Assembly: GCA_036852015.1 (NCBI GenBank)
Contig: JAANDG010000607.1
Coordinates: forward strand, 1 to 64,000
DNA length: 64,000 nucleotides
Direction of reading: 5' to 3'
From: Pelodera strongyloides
Lineage: Eukaryota > Nematoda > Chromadorea > Rhabditida > Rhabditidae
Positions 9,683 to 22,539 of the stretch are shown piece after piece. A program made the translations under genes and the position numbers. Below the pieces are notes generated by a model, which worked only from the letters and a program-made list of their open reading frames with translations, ran no database searches and was not told where the DNA came from. Each line of letters starts with the position of its first letter. Positions within the stretch are counted from its first letter, which is position 1.

Positions 9683-11030
9683 TTGGTAAAAAAAAAAGAA
9701 CAATTCGACGAGCACGAACAAATCCGCATGAGTCTTTTTGCATGCTGTTTTTTACAAAATGTAAAAAAGCTTTTATTTTCAAAAACAAAACACACAAAAT
9801 CACACAATAGAAAACATTTAAATAGACCCATAATAATCAGAAAAGGCATCTTTGGGATAGTAGTAATTTGAATTGATGTGCCCGACGAGACGTTAAATGC
9901 TCACGGGAACTTGTTGAAAAATACATACCTTTTCGTAAAATAAGTTTGGCATTTTTTTGTAGTTTTTAACCTAGAGTTTATTGGCTATTAAACTGTTATC
10001 AATACATTAGTGAAACTAATGGGGGTTGCAAGTATGCTAAAATTTACCGTTGCACGAGAATATTTTTTTTTTTCATATTTATCATATGTGCACGTTTCGT
10101 GCAGAAATACGGTAGTATTGACAGAATCACAACCGATTTTTGGGATACTTTGCAAACCCCATAATACATGTGCAACAATTGGACGGAATACTTAGGTAAG
10201 AAGTACGGAGACAAAATGACAGAACCTACAAAGAGTTTAGACACGTGGTTCTGATTGCACATAAACAAACTTTCGCAAAATGAATAACAAAATAAAGTTA
10301 ACAATATCCTAAAGTTCAAACCCGTTTCCTTTTACGATAACTATCTACAGTAATCTACAAACTTACAAAATGACAGAATCTGCAGAGACTAGATACAACG
10401 AAGTGGTTGTTTGCTTCCCTCTGGGCCTCTAGAACTTGTGTCTCTGGCCATTGTCAGTTCTTACGTTACGCTCTCAAAAAACGTTACGCTATGCCTAAGA
10501 CAACGTTACATACTGCTTTAAAGGCTCCACGACACTTCAAATCAGTTTCCCTGACCCCTGACCCTTTAATTCAGGTCATGAAGCCTTTAAAAAACAGAAA
10601 GGAAAAATTTAATAGGTCGATCACAAAAAGTACTGTGTATTTTCCTCTTCATATCTCCTTTTCTCCTGTTCGCATAGAGCCGCACGAGCCATAATCAAAC
10701 TGCTCATGCCGAATCTTAAATTAGGTGATACATTTTTAAATACTGATGAAAGTCCGCGAAAAAACGTATGCCCCCTACGGACGAAACATCATGGTTGATC
10801 GTACGGTGTACGATTCCCGCTGACGCACTCGTGGCACACCTTTTGGGAGGAGAGCGAGCAGCACCTGCGCCAAATGCAATTCTACACCGCACACTCTACT
10901 TGAATCTATCCGCCGTCCCGCACTGGCAAACTCTTCTTTATGATTAAAATGTCATTAAAACATAAGGTAAGCACTAATCGATTGAAAATTAAATTTATAT
11001 AACAGTTTATGCAGTAAAACGAAAATTCTT
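9680..11030. other. AT-rich stretch, no gene recognised
   Basis: No open frame here resembles a known protein or is flanked by good splice sites. It probably includes the 3' flank of the receptor gene. Further C-terminal exons of that gene could be here, but none was found. Confidence 0.5.
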
Positions 11031-11501
11031 ACCGTGGCAGATCTCTATTTGAAATTCTTGTCGGCATCTGCACGATTGTGGTATCAATAGGAGCGTCGTA
11101 AAACTTTCTCCTGAAACACAAATCAATCAATAAGGCCCATAAACTTGTCGTAATTCATTCAAACAACGTCACGTGTTATGTTGTGCTAAAAAGAATTTAA
11201 CAGCACGCTGCGAAAAAGGCACGACTAAGTTTTGCTGCACACATTTTTCTTTCGCGCAGTCTTCTGAAGGTTCACGCACGCACCAGTAAGCCATACATAT
11301 TAAATAATGAAAATGATCGTACTTTTCTCTCAACAATTGTCTCCCAAATGGTACACAAGCACATATCCGATGGAGCAAAAGTTCAACGGTGCAAAAAACC
11401 TGAAACAATCCTATCAAATTCAGCAATGCCTCACACTGTGTACGAAGCGCCGCGGTGTCCTGGCGCACCGCACTACGTTCTCGCACACTTTGTCCGCGAT
11501 C

Positions 11502-14500
11502 CTAGCGCGCGTAGAACAGTTTTCCGGGAATATTATGAGGAGCAAATTTTATCAAAATTAAAACAAAAAAATATAAGTTCCCGGCCTCCATTCTAATATC
11601 CTTATCATTGAGGGTATAAATCGGTAACCGAAGTGCACAAGCAAGTATTGGAAGGAAGGATGATATGTCGGTCGTCACAGCATAAACACCAGATAGAGAC
11701 ATCAGAGAAGCTGGAATCTATTATTATTTAGAGCGGTATAAGAGCCGGTATTTGAAACGTATATTGGACGCTGTATTTTCGTGTAGTGTATGCAAGTAAC
11801 TGCGTAAACTCCAGACAACGACATCAGAGACGCTGGAACGGATTATTATTATTATTTAATGAAACGTCTCTGCGCACGAAAAGGGGGTTTCAGTTCGCTA
11901 ACAGTTCGCCACCGGGACAGAGATAAGATAGATATGGTATTGGTATTGGCATGCGCGGGATAGAGTCGCGTCGAGGAGGCGAACGAACTGCGCTGCTCGG
12001 GACAGCACCTGCGCCACTTACCACTCATAATTACCACCGTATTGGCTCAAATAAATGTACAAAGATAAGATATGTTTAAAAATTAAATTACCAGGGTCAA
12101 TGTTCTCCCACGCAGCAATGATGACGTCGAGGATGTTAGCACACAGATAGCAGCACACGACCATAACCAGCATTCGCGTGACTGTACGGAGACGCGACCG
12201 GAGACGAGCCACTTCGCCACTGAATTGACGAGTTTCTACCGTATTTCTTTCTTTTTTTAAATTGGCGCCAGATAAGGAGATACCAAACGGCTATAGACTT
12301 TTTGAATCAACAAATACTCAGACTCTACTAATGTAACCCATTTTCATTATTTAAAAAAAGCGCCATATAAGCTCAGATTACGGTTTGGCACTTTGATAGT
12401 GAAGAATGGGTAAAGATTCTTAATTATTTAATAAGCGTTTTGCCTTTTTATCACTACGGCTATGGTGATATGGTTACAGACAAATAATTTTGAATTACAT
12501 ACTTGTTTCCGACAGTGACGTAGAGGATGAGCGTCTTCACCGTCTGGTCTCTGTCCGTTCGCCGCACACTCACAACTATTGCCGCGTTAAAATACGCGAG
12601 AACTGAAATAATCGGAGAAAATATATGAATTGAAAATCAAGAGTGGGAGCAAGAGACGTGCACAACGAGAGATACACTGATGAAACACCGGTCGAGCGTG
12701 GCAAGAACCTGGCGCGCACCGTGGCGAAAAGCTGGCAGCGCCTACTAAGGTTACAACTGTTTGGTCAAAGTTTACAAATCAAAAACAAATTTTACTTGAC
12801 TTACCCGCAAAAGGAAGGAATACAGAAACAATCTTCCGCACCCAAAACTTCCATATCGCATCGAATACCGGGTAATCAGTCAAATTTGCCACAGTGGCAA
12901 AGTAACTGGCGAATCCGACGCATTCCTCTTGGTGCACTATCTAAAAAAACTCATAACTCTTGCCATATGTATAAAGTTGTATCAGTATCTGGATTTATTA
13001 ATTATTAAATAACACCGAGGTGTGCGTCAAATAATAGATGAAAAGCAATGTACATATAACGAAACCCTGTGTATGTGTACTGTAGTCATTAACAATCGCG
13101 TAAAAGAAGAATGCAAGTGTATATATCTTGACCTATTGACCTGCTTTATACTTTTTTGCAAATATTTCCCTAAATCGTTTGTCATATGGGCGGCCACGAG
13201 ATAAGAATGATTTGGCTATTCGTAGTACTCGTTAGTAAGACGGCGAGGAATTCAACAAAAAAAAAATAAGAAAAGGAAAAAATCATAAAGGTTAAAAAAT
13301 CTTACTGACCTTTATTTCCAGGCACACCGTCCCTCGAAAAACGATCCCGGCCAAAAAGCACAGAAAAACGACCAATCCTCTGTGTGTACTGAGAAAGAAT
13401 GAGACGGCTGTCGATCTAAAAATGGCGTTTTTCAAAAACGTCCAAAATTTTCCTTTCAAAAATGGCCAAATGTTTCTTCCCTTTTCTTGCTTCTTGCATT
13501 ATGCAAAACTAAAAAGGTTGAAAAGAAACTGCGCGCCAGAAAACATTTGCTCTTCGAAACCACCAAGAAAGAAAAGAAAAAGTTTTCCAAGCAAAAGCCA
13601 CGCCGCCTGAATACACTAACTCCCTGAATAACTGCGAGCAATCAATAATGCACCGACAATACATAAAAAAACCATGCAGGAAACATTGAAAGCATGCAAG
13701 CGAAATGAAGTTAAAAAACGCAGCTACAGTAATACAAGCAACAAGCTAACGAATTTTCGAATACTCCAGAAATTACTGTCATAAATTACAATTAACGGTA
13801 ACAATGATTTAAAACCAATTATATCTTCAATACCCCCCCCCCCCCCCCCATGCAGTTCAGATCATATTCATATGAAACACTAAAAGGACAGAAAAGACAG
13901 TAGAAATGACAAATCGCAATTCACAAAAAAAAGGCAAATCTCTCTCTCTTTTTTTTCGCCACTTACATTTTTGTAGTTAGAGCATCGGGGTTCATTTCTT
14001 CTCTGAAGAGTTAAATACACTTCTATGACCTTTACACCGTATCTGTCAACACTACATTCCCGTTTAACCTCCGCACGAACGCGGCACACATACTGCTCGC
14101 AATAATTGCGCCGCAATAAAATGGCGTTCATATGGCGCACGAATGGCGCTACATTTACAATCTGATGCAAGATCGAATGTCGAAATTGGGTTGGTAAGCA
14201 AAGCTATCGGCTAGCGGTTTTAAAACTATACGCGTGCCTCTTCGGGCCCGCTATCTACCTCTGAAGCGGTCTACCGTCTACCTATTTACGACAATTACAG
14301 TGCGTTACAAAGGGAAACATTTACCTAGTCTATGGGAAAGTAACTGATTACGCAAAGCAATTACAACGGTTACTGCAAGGGTTGGGAATGTTTTATTTAT
14401 AGGAGAACAGTGGGAAATAAAACAATTGCCAGAACTTTGAAGCTATCATTGCAGCAGGAATTAACAAAACGGGGTAGGACACTGAATTCCATTATCTTAT

Positions 14501-16388
14501 CGGCTTCCCGGAAAGATTGGCCACCCGGAGGCTTAAAGTCCGCCATTCTCGGATGCGCAAAATGCAGCCTTCTTGCTCTGCAAGACCCCCTGCACGTTTC
14601 TGCTGGATTTCGGTTGATAAACGGTGTGCACTTTATCTTTATTTAAATATATTTATAGAGGAATCGAACCCATGACCTTCGTCTTGACAATCCCATGCCC
14701 TCACCACTATACTACCAATGACTATCTTTATCTTTTATCTTACCTGGCGTTCCCGGTGCTCTGCAAATACCTCTCGATGGTTGCAGCCATAAGTAAGAAT
14801 GACGACGAAGATAGTGTTATGTGTGAAACAGTGAACGCAACTACCAAATATCGATGCCAAAGAACGAAGAGCCACATTGACTCGAAGTAGTCAAAGTACA
14901 CCTGAAGTCATCAATTATCATTAGTAAAGGATAGCGAAGCCTTGGTGATCAACCCCTCCAAGGTCTCTCTGGTAGATACAGTTGTCATTTATATATTTAT
15001 ATATAGATATTTCTCTTGCTAACATTACACGTATGTGTCAACTTGAACAAGTTTAATGTTTTTTTACTGATAGAAGAAAGTAGCCACTCCAAGGCAGTAA
15101 AGGCAAGAATCGATATCTCCGTTTGTTTCGTTTCAAATCGTAGGTCACGTGATTCGTGACCGCCTGGGGCCGGAATCGAACCCGTGACCCTTGCGTGGGC
15201 ATCTAACCACTACACGACCAGGGCGGCCCATTCCGTACAAAAACCTAGAATACCCATTACGTCGAGTGATAAATGATACTCTACCTGGACGCACATGATC
15301 GCAATATAACTTAGTGAAATGAATATATCGCATAGGGAGATCCACATTAGGTAGGTTAGGTTTCGACGACGAAGTAACTGGAAATATGCAGAAAGTAGAA
15401 TAATTGGAAATTGACAGTGCTGCACGACGAGATCCAGATCCTGCGAGGGAAGCCGTGGCCGGGAGAGAACCTGGAAGGACAGAGAAAGGTCAAAGGTCAC
15501 GATCACAGAACACACAATATTCCCAGGCATTGTTAAAGCGGTATGACGCATGGTTTTTGGTGCTCGACAACTAAACTTCCAATTCTTATATGCAAAGCAA
15601 AGTGTATGCCGTTTCGCGCCCTCCGTGCAGCGACGGGCACAGACATCACGTTGCATATAACAGTTTGGAAAGCAGTTTTCCTGCATAAGGTTCACAAACC
15701 ATGTGTTATGACCACTTTAACTCCTCCCATACGGGAACTTGAAAGCAAATCTACGTTAAGACATCGACATAGATGACAGTACAAACTACGATCTGAACTT
15801 TTCATAACAAAATGAAACCCGAAACATCCATTTATATATACAAGCATTCCAAAACCCATTTGGCACATATGGATCCAAATTCGAATCATACATCGTTAGA
15901 GACAAAAATCTGTTCAAAAATCTAGAGTTGCATGCTTCTATCTTTTTTTATCAAAAGGACACTGCCATAAAAAAATGACAAAAAGGACATGCAAGAACGG
16001 ACAGTAATAACCAAACACCGGTTAATACATTACAAACATGCTTTGTTAGTACAAATTCCATTCACTAGAACCATGCTAATTTGGATCTCACCCGGCCGCG
16101 TTTCCAAGCACATGATTTGTATTAAAATGGTGCATTTCTCTCTAGTTTGCTTTTTTTCATTTCTCGGACTGGTACCGAATTGTACACGTAATCGTATCAC
16201 AGTGAATCATGATAGACCACTGGCCAAGCAATTAATAAATATCCCGTCAAAAGATTTAAATAAAAACTTCATTTTATTAAATAACGCACCTTTGACGAGT
16301 TGAACGTGTAGAAAAGAATACAGTTGTGAATAATGCTCACTAAGGCGGTAATGAAACCACATACACCGACGAAGAACAGTTTCCATTC
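11502..16388 (-). CDS. Rhodopsin-class neuropeptide receptor (FMRFamide-receptor-like GPCR), N-terminus not found
   Basis: Seven-helix plasma-membrane receptor, probably for a small amidated peptide and signalling through G proteins. Exons with matching GT-AG phases are 16388-16290 (TM1, FFVGVCGFITALVSIIHN), 15377-15285 (TM2, LTYLMWISLCDIF), 14901-14744 (TM3, ending AATIERYLQ with an ERY motif), 13388-13310 (TM4), 12940-12805 (second extracellular loop with Cys, start of TM5), 12602-12503 (TM5 end, third intracellular loop), 12219-12092 (TM6, MLVMVVCCYLCANILDV) and 11710 downward (TM7, LRLPIYTLNDKDIR). TM7 reads on to a stop at 11502 without a clear donor. An alternative tail exon (11110-11033) has good splice sites and encodes RKFYDAPIDTTIVQM. 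The exon encoding the start and ectodomain is missing, so upstream exons must lie beyond 16.4 kb. The ERY and RLPIY features recall nematode peptide receptors; the exact subfamily is not assigned. Confidence 0.87.
13833..13849. repeat. Poly-C run
   Basis: An uninterrupted run of about 17 C lies in otherwise AT-rich DNA inside a receptor intron. It is prone to length error. Confidence 0.7.
14659..14720 (-). repeat. tRNA-Asp-like SINE head
   Basis: On the minus strand it has a box A (TAGTATAGTGGTGAG) nearly as in tRNA-Asp, a TTGTCAA loop giving anticodon GTC, and box B GGTTCGATTCC. The acceptor halves do not pair, so this looks like a tRNA-derived SINE rather than a working tRNA. It lies in an intron of the receptor gene. 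Confidence 0.6.
15162..15229 (-). repeat. tRNA-Cys-like SINE head
   Basis: The minus strand shows box A-like TAGTGGTTAGATG, a loop compatible with anticodon GCA, and box B GGTTCGATTCC. The acceptor stem is imperfect. It is intronic in the receptor gene. Confidence 0.55.
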
Positions 16389-16410
16389 CTGAAATTGATT
16401 CAATTTTTAT

Positions 16411-16480
16411 GAGGGGTGGCCTAGTGGATAGCGCACCCGACTCTCAATCGGGAGGTCGTCGTTCGATCCCGGTTGATGCG
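16411..16480 (+). repeat. tRNA-Glu-like SINE head
   Basis: TGGCCTAGTGGATAGCG forms box A, the anticodon arm is CCCGA/TCGGG with loop CTCTCAA (anticodon CTC), and box B is GTTCGATCC. The T stem and acceptor stem pair badly. The following ~100 bases may be the SINE body. Confidence 0.6.
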
Positions 16481-17072
16481 CAACCACCAACATCATATGC
16501 GCAGGTAATTATGAATGTGGAAACCATGTGCAGGAATGTATTGTAAATATTGTTTCATTCTGTGTACGTCCAGAGGTATATGGTAAGTGTAAGTTCACAA
16601 TGCATGGAAACGCATTGAAGCTCAGACGTTTGACGTTTCACAAATCGCGTGATATAAGATTTTAATGAGCATAAAACAAACTCACTAAAAATATTTGAGG
16701 GGCATAATAACACGTTTTATTGTCAAACTCCTCCAGTGGCAACGAGTTCTCCATTTGTCAGTTGAACATCCACATACGCTTACGAATAATGGATGGGTTT
16801 AGTTTCCTGAAATTCCTTCCATTTTAATTAATCACAACGAAAAGTTTACGTTTTTCATTTACCACGATATGTCACGAAATCAGTTCAAAGTGTGAGGCTC
16901 ACTGAAAAATTCAACAACTGAAAATATGAGCTACACAAGACAATTACGTTCCACAACAAATTGCCAGCTACAGGCTAAAAGCCACGTATGATGTGATTCA
17001 GCTGGTAAGTTGGTCTGGAAAACACATGTTCTGGGAAAGATTCCCGACTTATTTTCCCATGAGCCTAACCCT

Positions 17073-17511
17073 TTAAAGGATCGCAGTCACTACAAAATCG
17101 TAGTTTTTCTTCGAGTTTACTTGTATTTAGTAAAGAATAGAGACACATACTTTACCAAAACCGAATAATTTGAATTCCAACTCAGGGAGTGAACAAGTAG
17201 AAAAGTAGTTCTACTTAACTACCGCAGGATCACGAAACGTGTTCATACAGCTGCTTCCCGATCGGGAGTATGCAAATTATTTCGGCAAATATCTGCATAT
17301 TATATCTTTACATATACTGCAAGGGTCTGCAGGCATATCATTACACGTTTCATAATCCCGCGGTAGTTAAGTAGAACTACTTTTCTACTTGTTCACTCCC
17401 TGAGTTGGAATTCAAATTATTCGGTTTTGTAAAGTATTTTTCTTTATTCTTTACTAAATTCAAGTAAACTCGAAGCAAAATGATGATTTTGGAGTGACTG
17501 CGATCCTTTAA
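17073..17511. repeat. Foldback MITE family B (439 bp)
   Basis: The two ends are inverted copies of each other for roughly 165 bp, from TTTAAAGGATCGCAGTCACT on the left to AGTGACTGCGATCCTTTA on the right. TTAA is present at both ends, compatible with a piggyBac-type 4-bp target duplication. There is no coding capacity. Confidence 0.85.
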
Positions 17512-17686
17512 CGCGAAATACCGGCCGGTTTTTGGAGCGCATCGTCGACAGCTAAATTCTTATTTATCTATGCAAAGTTGCTAGAATTTATCTCGATTTT
17601 TTTATTCTAATTTATGGTCATTTGCATAAGCTGCATATGAATGATGGTTACTCGATGTGTTTCAGCCGGCCGGTGTTTCGCTTTAA
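17508..17686. repeat. MITE family A, complete copy (179 bp)
   Basis: Terminal inverted repeats are CGCGAAATACCGGCCGG on the left and CCGGCCGGTGTTTCGC on the right, bounded by TTAA on each side. The left TTAA (17508-17511) is also the right TTAA of the foldback MITE before it. Confidence 0.85.
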
Positions 17687-20061
17687 AGTCCTATAAAGGG
17701 TACCAACTTGCAGTAAATTGGAGCAATTACTTGGTGACGTCGAAAAAATGAAGGAACGCAATAGGAGATGACCAAACAGCAAAACAAAAAAGGTAGCAAA
17801 ACAGCAGGCAAATTAGGTTTTCTTAATTGGGTTTTGATTTTAACATGTAATGCAAGAGTTGCAAGTGGTGATTAGATTGTGGAAATGTTGAAGTTCATTT
17901 TCTGCTAAAGGTGTTTCCATTAATTAAGCGTACCTGCGCATGAGGTAGAATTTGGTTTCAAAGCGGTATGGCACGCGTTTTTGAAGCGTATTCTGGCCAA
18001 CTGCATTTCCATGTGTTCTATGCAAAAGTGTGTGATCACTGAATACACCACAATTTGAGTGGAAGTTCCGTATGTTATAGCCAAAAAAAAAACGATGTAC
18101 GTTAAGTTAAAAAATGGGTTTAATCAACAAGAACCCGAGAGATGATTACTATACAAGTTCTATTACAGGAAAATAAATTTAAAGATAAATAAGTTTGCTA
18201 AAAAAAAGCACAAACTATATGAATCGAGCTACAACATACCCCTAAACCTTCATATACAGTGCGTTATGAAAGCATAGAGGCACCCCCAAATTTAGCAAAA
18301 AAAACCTGTATACTTTCGTAACGAACTATAGTTTGATGCCGGTAATTATTTTATCTTACGTTTCTGACCTTTTACCTTTTAAACTATACGAAGGGTATGT
18401 TCTCTGAAACTAATATTAGAAAAATGTATGATGGTCAAAGTCCGGACACATAAAAAAACTTTAATTACTACCTAGAAAATTGAAAATTATATGAATTTCG
18501 GGGCAGCGTTCGCAAGCAAATATTGCTCTTTTTTTGTAGGAATTCAATTGAGCGAATAAAAAAGCTAGACAAGGAACAAATAGGTAGCAAACTAAATTTT
18601 CTAGACAAACGCTAAATCATTTGCAAAGCTAATGTAGATTTATGGTTTGAAATTGAACGCTTCACAATGTACTACTTTCAGAAATGTTTAAATCTACATG
18701 ACATGTGGTTTGTGAAATGTTCCTGCATCGATGGGCACGTGAACTTGGTATAGAAACTATGTGTTTTATTTATCTAGCGTTTGTATGTTGATATAACGTC
18801 CTAACCTAGTATATGTTCAAAAAAAACTTTAATTCAATTGAAAATTTATGGAAAACTTGTGAAAAAATTAGTTGAAAATTCTTATTTCAGCTGCGTTTAG
18901 AACGACTAAACTACTATGACTACCGTACATTTTGCTCACAAAATACCCGGAACAATTAAGCAAAAGTAATTGAAAGATTGTATCAAAAAGTCGGAAATTG
19001 AAAAAGGTAACACTAGATTGTTAGATCACATCCTATTTATTCATTAAAATAAAAAGAACCAAAAATCATAGAAATCAAGATTAAAAATATAAATTAGGGC
19101 TTGAAATTGAAGGGAATATGTGCACACTTTTTGATCCCTTTGTGACTATTGATATTTAGTTAAAAAAATAAATCATCTTAATTTTTTTAATTTTAGGAAG
19201 ATAATAAGTTATGCTTATCGACTTATTGTACCTTAGCAAATAGACTATCTTTTTTGCGTATATCTTCCCTTTTAGCATATTAGCCAAGAAACGTATGCCA
19301 AGCGGTTTTCGCAGTCACCTTTGAGCAATCCGGGAGTTTTATCACACAAAAAATGTGGAAACTTTTTTTATGTGACCCTGAGCCTTTAATATTATAACGA
19401 AATGTTTCAAACATAATTAAAATACTATCACTTTAATTGAAAATTCAATGACAACCATCTCGTTCAGAAAACGCAAAAAAATCTTATTTCGCACACAGAG
19501 TGCCCAAACAGATCAGATATTACACATTCTTAATTTCACTGATACAAATTAATATTATCACCTGTTCGGTGAGTTCCATTCATAGAGTTCAAGCTTTTAT
19601 ATAACTCTTTATTCAAGCAATACGATTTAACAAACGGACAATGTTAATGAAAGAGATAGACACACACACAGGCTAGGCACGTTTAAGAGGCCCAGCTACT
19701 CACTAGGCCCAGCTTCAAACGACATCCAAGAGAGCCAATTCCTAGATTACTATTTACCCTGGTAGTACAATAAAACTACACAGAGAGAGAGAGAGAACAA
19801 CAGCCCTCATCATCATAAAGATGGTACGGTAACTCTATTGTAAACAAATGCTCTAAAATACAGTAGGGGTGAAGTGAAGCCGCACCAAGTCCTATCCTGC
19901 CCCTAGCCTAAATAGTACTAACTGGGACCCATTTTTTATCTTCCTCAATAGAAACACAAATAAGGAAAGAAGTTTCTATTCCTAGCATTCAGCAATCAAC
20001 CCCTATGACAAATTGGACTACAATCAAAAAGTGGCCGTAAATGATGCTCTTTTACTTCTAC

Positions 20062-20063
<2 letters not shown>

Positions 20064-20100
<37 letters not shown>

Positions 20101-20140
20101 AAGTCTCTCTCTCTTCCTCTTTCTCTATCTCTCTCTTTCT

Positions 20141-20171
<31 letters not shown>

Positions 20172-20201
20172 CTCATTCCTTTCTTTCTTTCCTTTCTCCT
20201 C
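20064..20201. repeat. CT-rich microsatellite
   Basis: Runs of CT dinucleotides with interruptions. Open frames across it encode only Ser/Leu repeats and are not genes. Confidence 0.9.
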
Positions 20202-21611
20202 CTCCTTCTCTCTTCCGAGAGACATTCATTCCGAAATACTCTCGGTTGTCGCCAATTTTCCGCCAATTAACCGATTGCTGTTCTGCGTTTGCGGCTCGCA
20301 TTTTTTGGACAACAAAGGGTCCCAAGAGGGACATTTTAGGTTGCAGGTAAGGAAAAATGCCTTTCGGAATTTGTCTACTAGGCTTGATTACAACATAGAT
20401 TAAAGCATTATGACACGTGGTTTGTGAAACGTATGCTGACATGGCCATCTGTGCCTCAGCACAGAAGGGCAAGAAGAGCACCGAAATTTGCACACAGTAC
20501 ATGGAAATAGCAGCTCCAGTTATGTTCATTTTGCAAAACTATGTGTACGTTTCAGCGTCTCATAATAATGCATACACACTAATAACGGAAGTTCTCACTA
20601 GACTATTTTGTTTACATAACATGAAAATGATGACAGGTCATAGGTGTGTATATGTTTGTTTCTAAAACATACTAGCAGTACCACGGTGGTATTTGGTATT
20701 TCTAGTTCTGAAGATAGGCAGTTGTATCTAATTCTGTGTTTTAGAGCTAGCATAATTCTCAATAAGATTATAGATCGTGTTACAAGGAAGAGCGATCACC
20801 AAAAACAACAGTGATGATGTTTTTCACTGAAAAATTACACACTCCAATGGATGTGAATGCGACCTAGTGTACGGTTAGTTAGACTAGAATAAATATTGAG
20901 ATTATATTGTAGGTCTTTGCGCATGCATAAGCATATCCAGTTGTTGAATAAATTGCCCTAAAATATTGACAATGAGATTCTTAACAAAATAGTACCAAGT
21001 GTGCATGATCATAAAACAAAGTGCTACATTTTATTTTTCTACGAGGTACTTTGACGAAACTCTGTTTGAAGCGCGGCGATACCATGGTCAGCGAAAATTT
21101 TGACGAAAGGCAAAGCTGCAGAACCATCATACAAAATTCTCGCCCTCTATTCGCCATGTTCAGACGCACACACTAGCGAGAAACTGGCGAGAGGCTGGCG
21201 ATGATGTGACACAGGGCGCGGCGAGGTGTTGGCACACGTTTGGCCGGCACCATCAGTGTTTCTCGATCAATCAAGCAAGGGTGGATAGACATCTCCTTTA
21301 AATGATGTGCTTTATAAAATAAAATATAAAGTAAGAGCTCCTAAATTTATCCCTTTCTCTAACTGACCAGGAGAATTCTTGCAAGTACTGGTTGTGTTCG
21401 CGCGTTAGCCAACGTCTCATTACTATGGACTATGGACGATGCAATCTGACTCCCAACTAAAGCCATGAATAAATCTCAACTGGAGCACATGTATTCGGAG
21501 ACACACAAAAACAAACCTAAAAAAGGAAAGCGGAGGTTTGCAATTTCAGGAGATAATTCTCAGAAGCAATTAGTCTACGGTAGGTGAAGTGCTAATTTGA
21601 TATATGAATCT

Positions 21612-21678
21612 TGTTGCAGCGCAGTCGGCAAGGCGACAGACTTTCAGACAGAGGACGAGGGTTCAAATCCCGCTAGTT
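21612..21678 (+). repeat. Degenerate tRNA-like SINE head
   Basis: It has a box A-like GCGCAGTCGGCAAGG and a good box B GGGTTCAAATCCC. The anticodon arm does not pair well, so no amino acid is assigned. Confidence 0.45.
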
Positions 21679-22112
21679 AACTAACTGTCACATTGTTGAA
21701 GCCGACACGAATTGTCAAAATTCTAAAAAAAAACTCCAGAGCAGGGCGCATGATCAGACTACGATGGTAACTTGATAACAGCAAACAAGGCGAATCATAG
21801 CCGTCAAAAGATTAATTATTCATCGTTATACATTATTTATGGTCTGAAGATATTTGATATGGCAAGGTTCAAGGCATAAAAAAGAACAGAGCAAATAATC
21901 CTTAGACGACCGCAAACGTTCCAGAAAACGTTTTTAGTACTCAGGTCCACGAAAATTTACTGTATAAAGAGAGCTTGCCGACCCAAACAGCATTCGCATT
22001 TGGATTTCCACTAGGGTCAAAAAGTTGGCGCGTAAGCCGCGAGCCCACATCAAAATGTTTCGCGAAATTGTGGCAAGCAATTGCACATCAGAGTAGAGTT
22101 TGGCCTCGCGAT

Positions 22113-22535
22113 AAGACGATAAACGGTTTTCCGGCTATTGGCGGCAATGGCCCGCCCCTTTCCGGAAAGACCTTTCTTATCGCGAACGGAAAGGACTCTC
22201 TTTCCGGCAAATTATCGTTTGCCGCAAACGGAAAGGGCTCTCTTTCCGGAAAATTGTCGTTTATCGCGAGCAGAAAGGGCTCTATTTCCGGCAAATTATC
22301 GTTTATCGCGAACTAAAAATGTCTCTTTCCGGCAATTTATCGTTGTCGCGAACTGAACGGGCTCCCTTTCCGGAAAATTATCGTTTATCGCGAACTAAAA
22401 ATCTCTCTTTCCGGCAATTAATCGTTGTCGCGAACTGAACGGGCTCCCTTTCCGGAAAATTGTGGTTTATCGCGAATGGAAAGGGCTGTGATTGCGGAAA
22501 ATTACCGTTGTTGCGAAACAGTAACTTGGCGGAAA
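22113..22535. repeat. Tandem array, 41-42 bp unit, about 8-9 copies
   Basis: TTTCCGG recurs at about 22160, 22201, 22243, 22285, 22326, 22368, 22409 and 22450, a spacing of 41-42 bp. Each unit also carries ATCGTTTATCGCGAA or a close variant. The unit is related in inverted orientation to the array at 23276-23605. Confidence 0.88.
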
Positions 22536-22539
22536 ATGG

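Larger units (their letters stand above)
17690..22110. other. AT-rich intergenic DNA, no gene recognised
   Basis: No conserved coding sequence was recognised. It holds fragments of a MITE family with ends like AAGCGGTATGGCACG (near 17960) and GTGGTTTGTGAAA (near 18700 and 20420), a CT microsatellite (20064-20201) and a tRNA-like stretch (21612-21678). A short minus-strand open frame at 20981-21169 has no recognisable domain. Confidence 0.5.

Noticed and set aside
9587..9871. Overlapping Phe-rich and Lys-rich frames
   Set aside because: They come from poly-T tracts.
12643..13008. 121-codon plus-strand frame
   Set aside because: It lies antisense to the receptor exon at 12940-12805.
16411..16480. 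Functional tRNA-Glu gene
   Set aside because: The acceptor and T stems do not pair; a SINE head fits better.
20013..20403. Ser/Leu-rich plus-strand proteins
   Set aside because: They are translations of a CT microsatellite.
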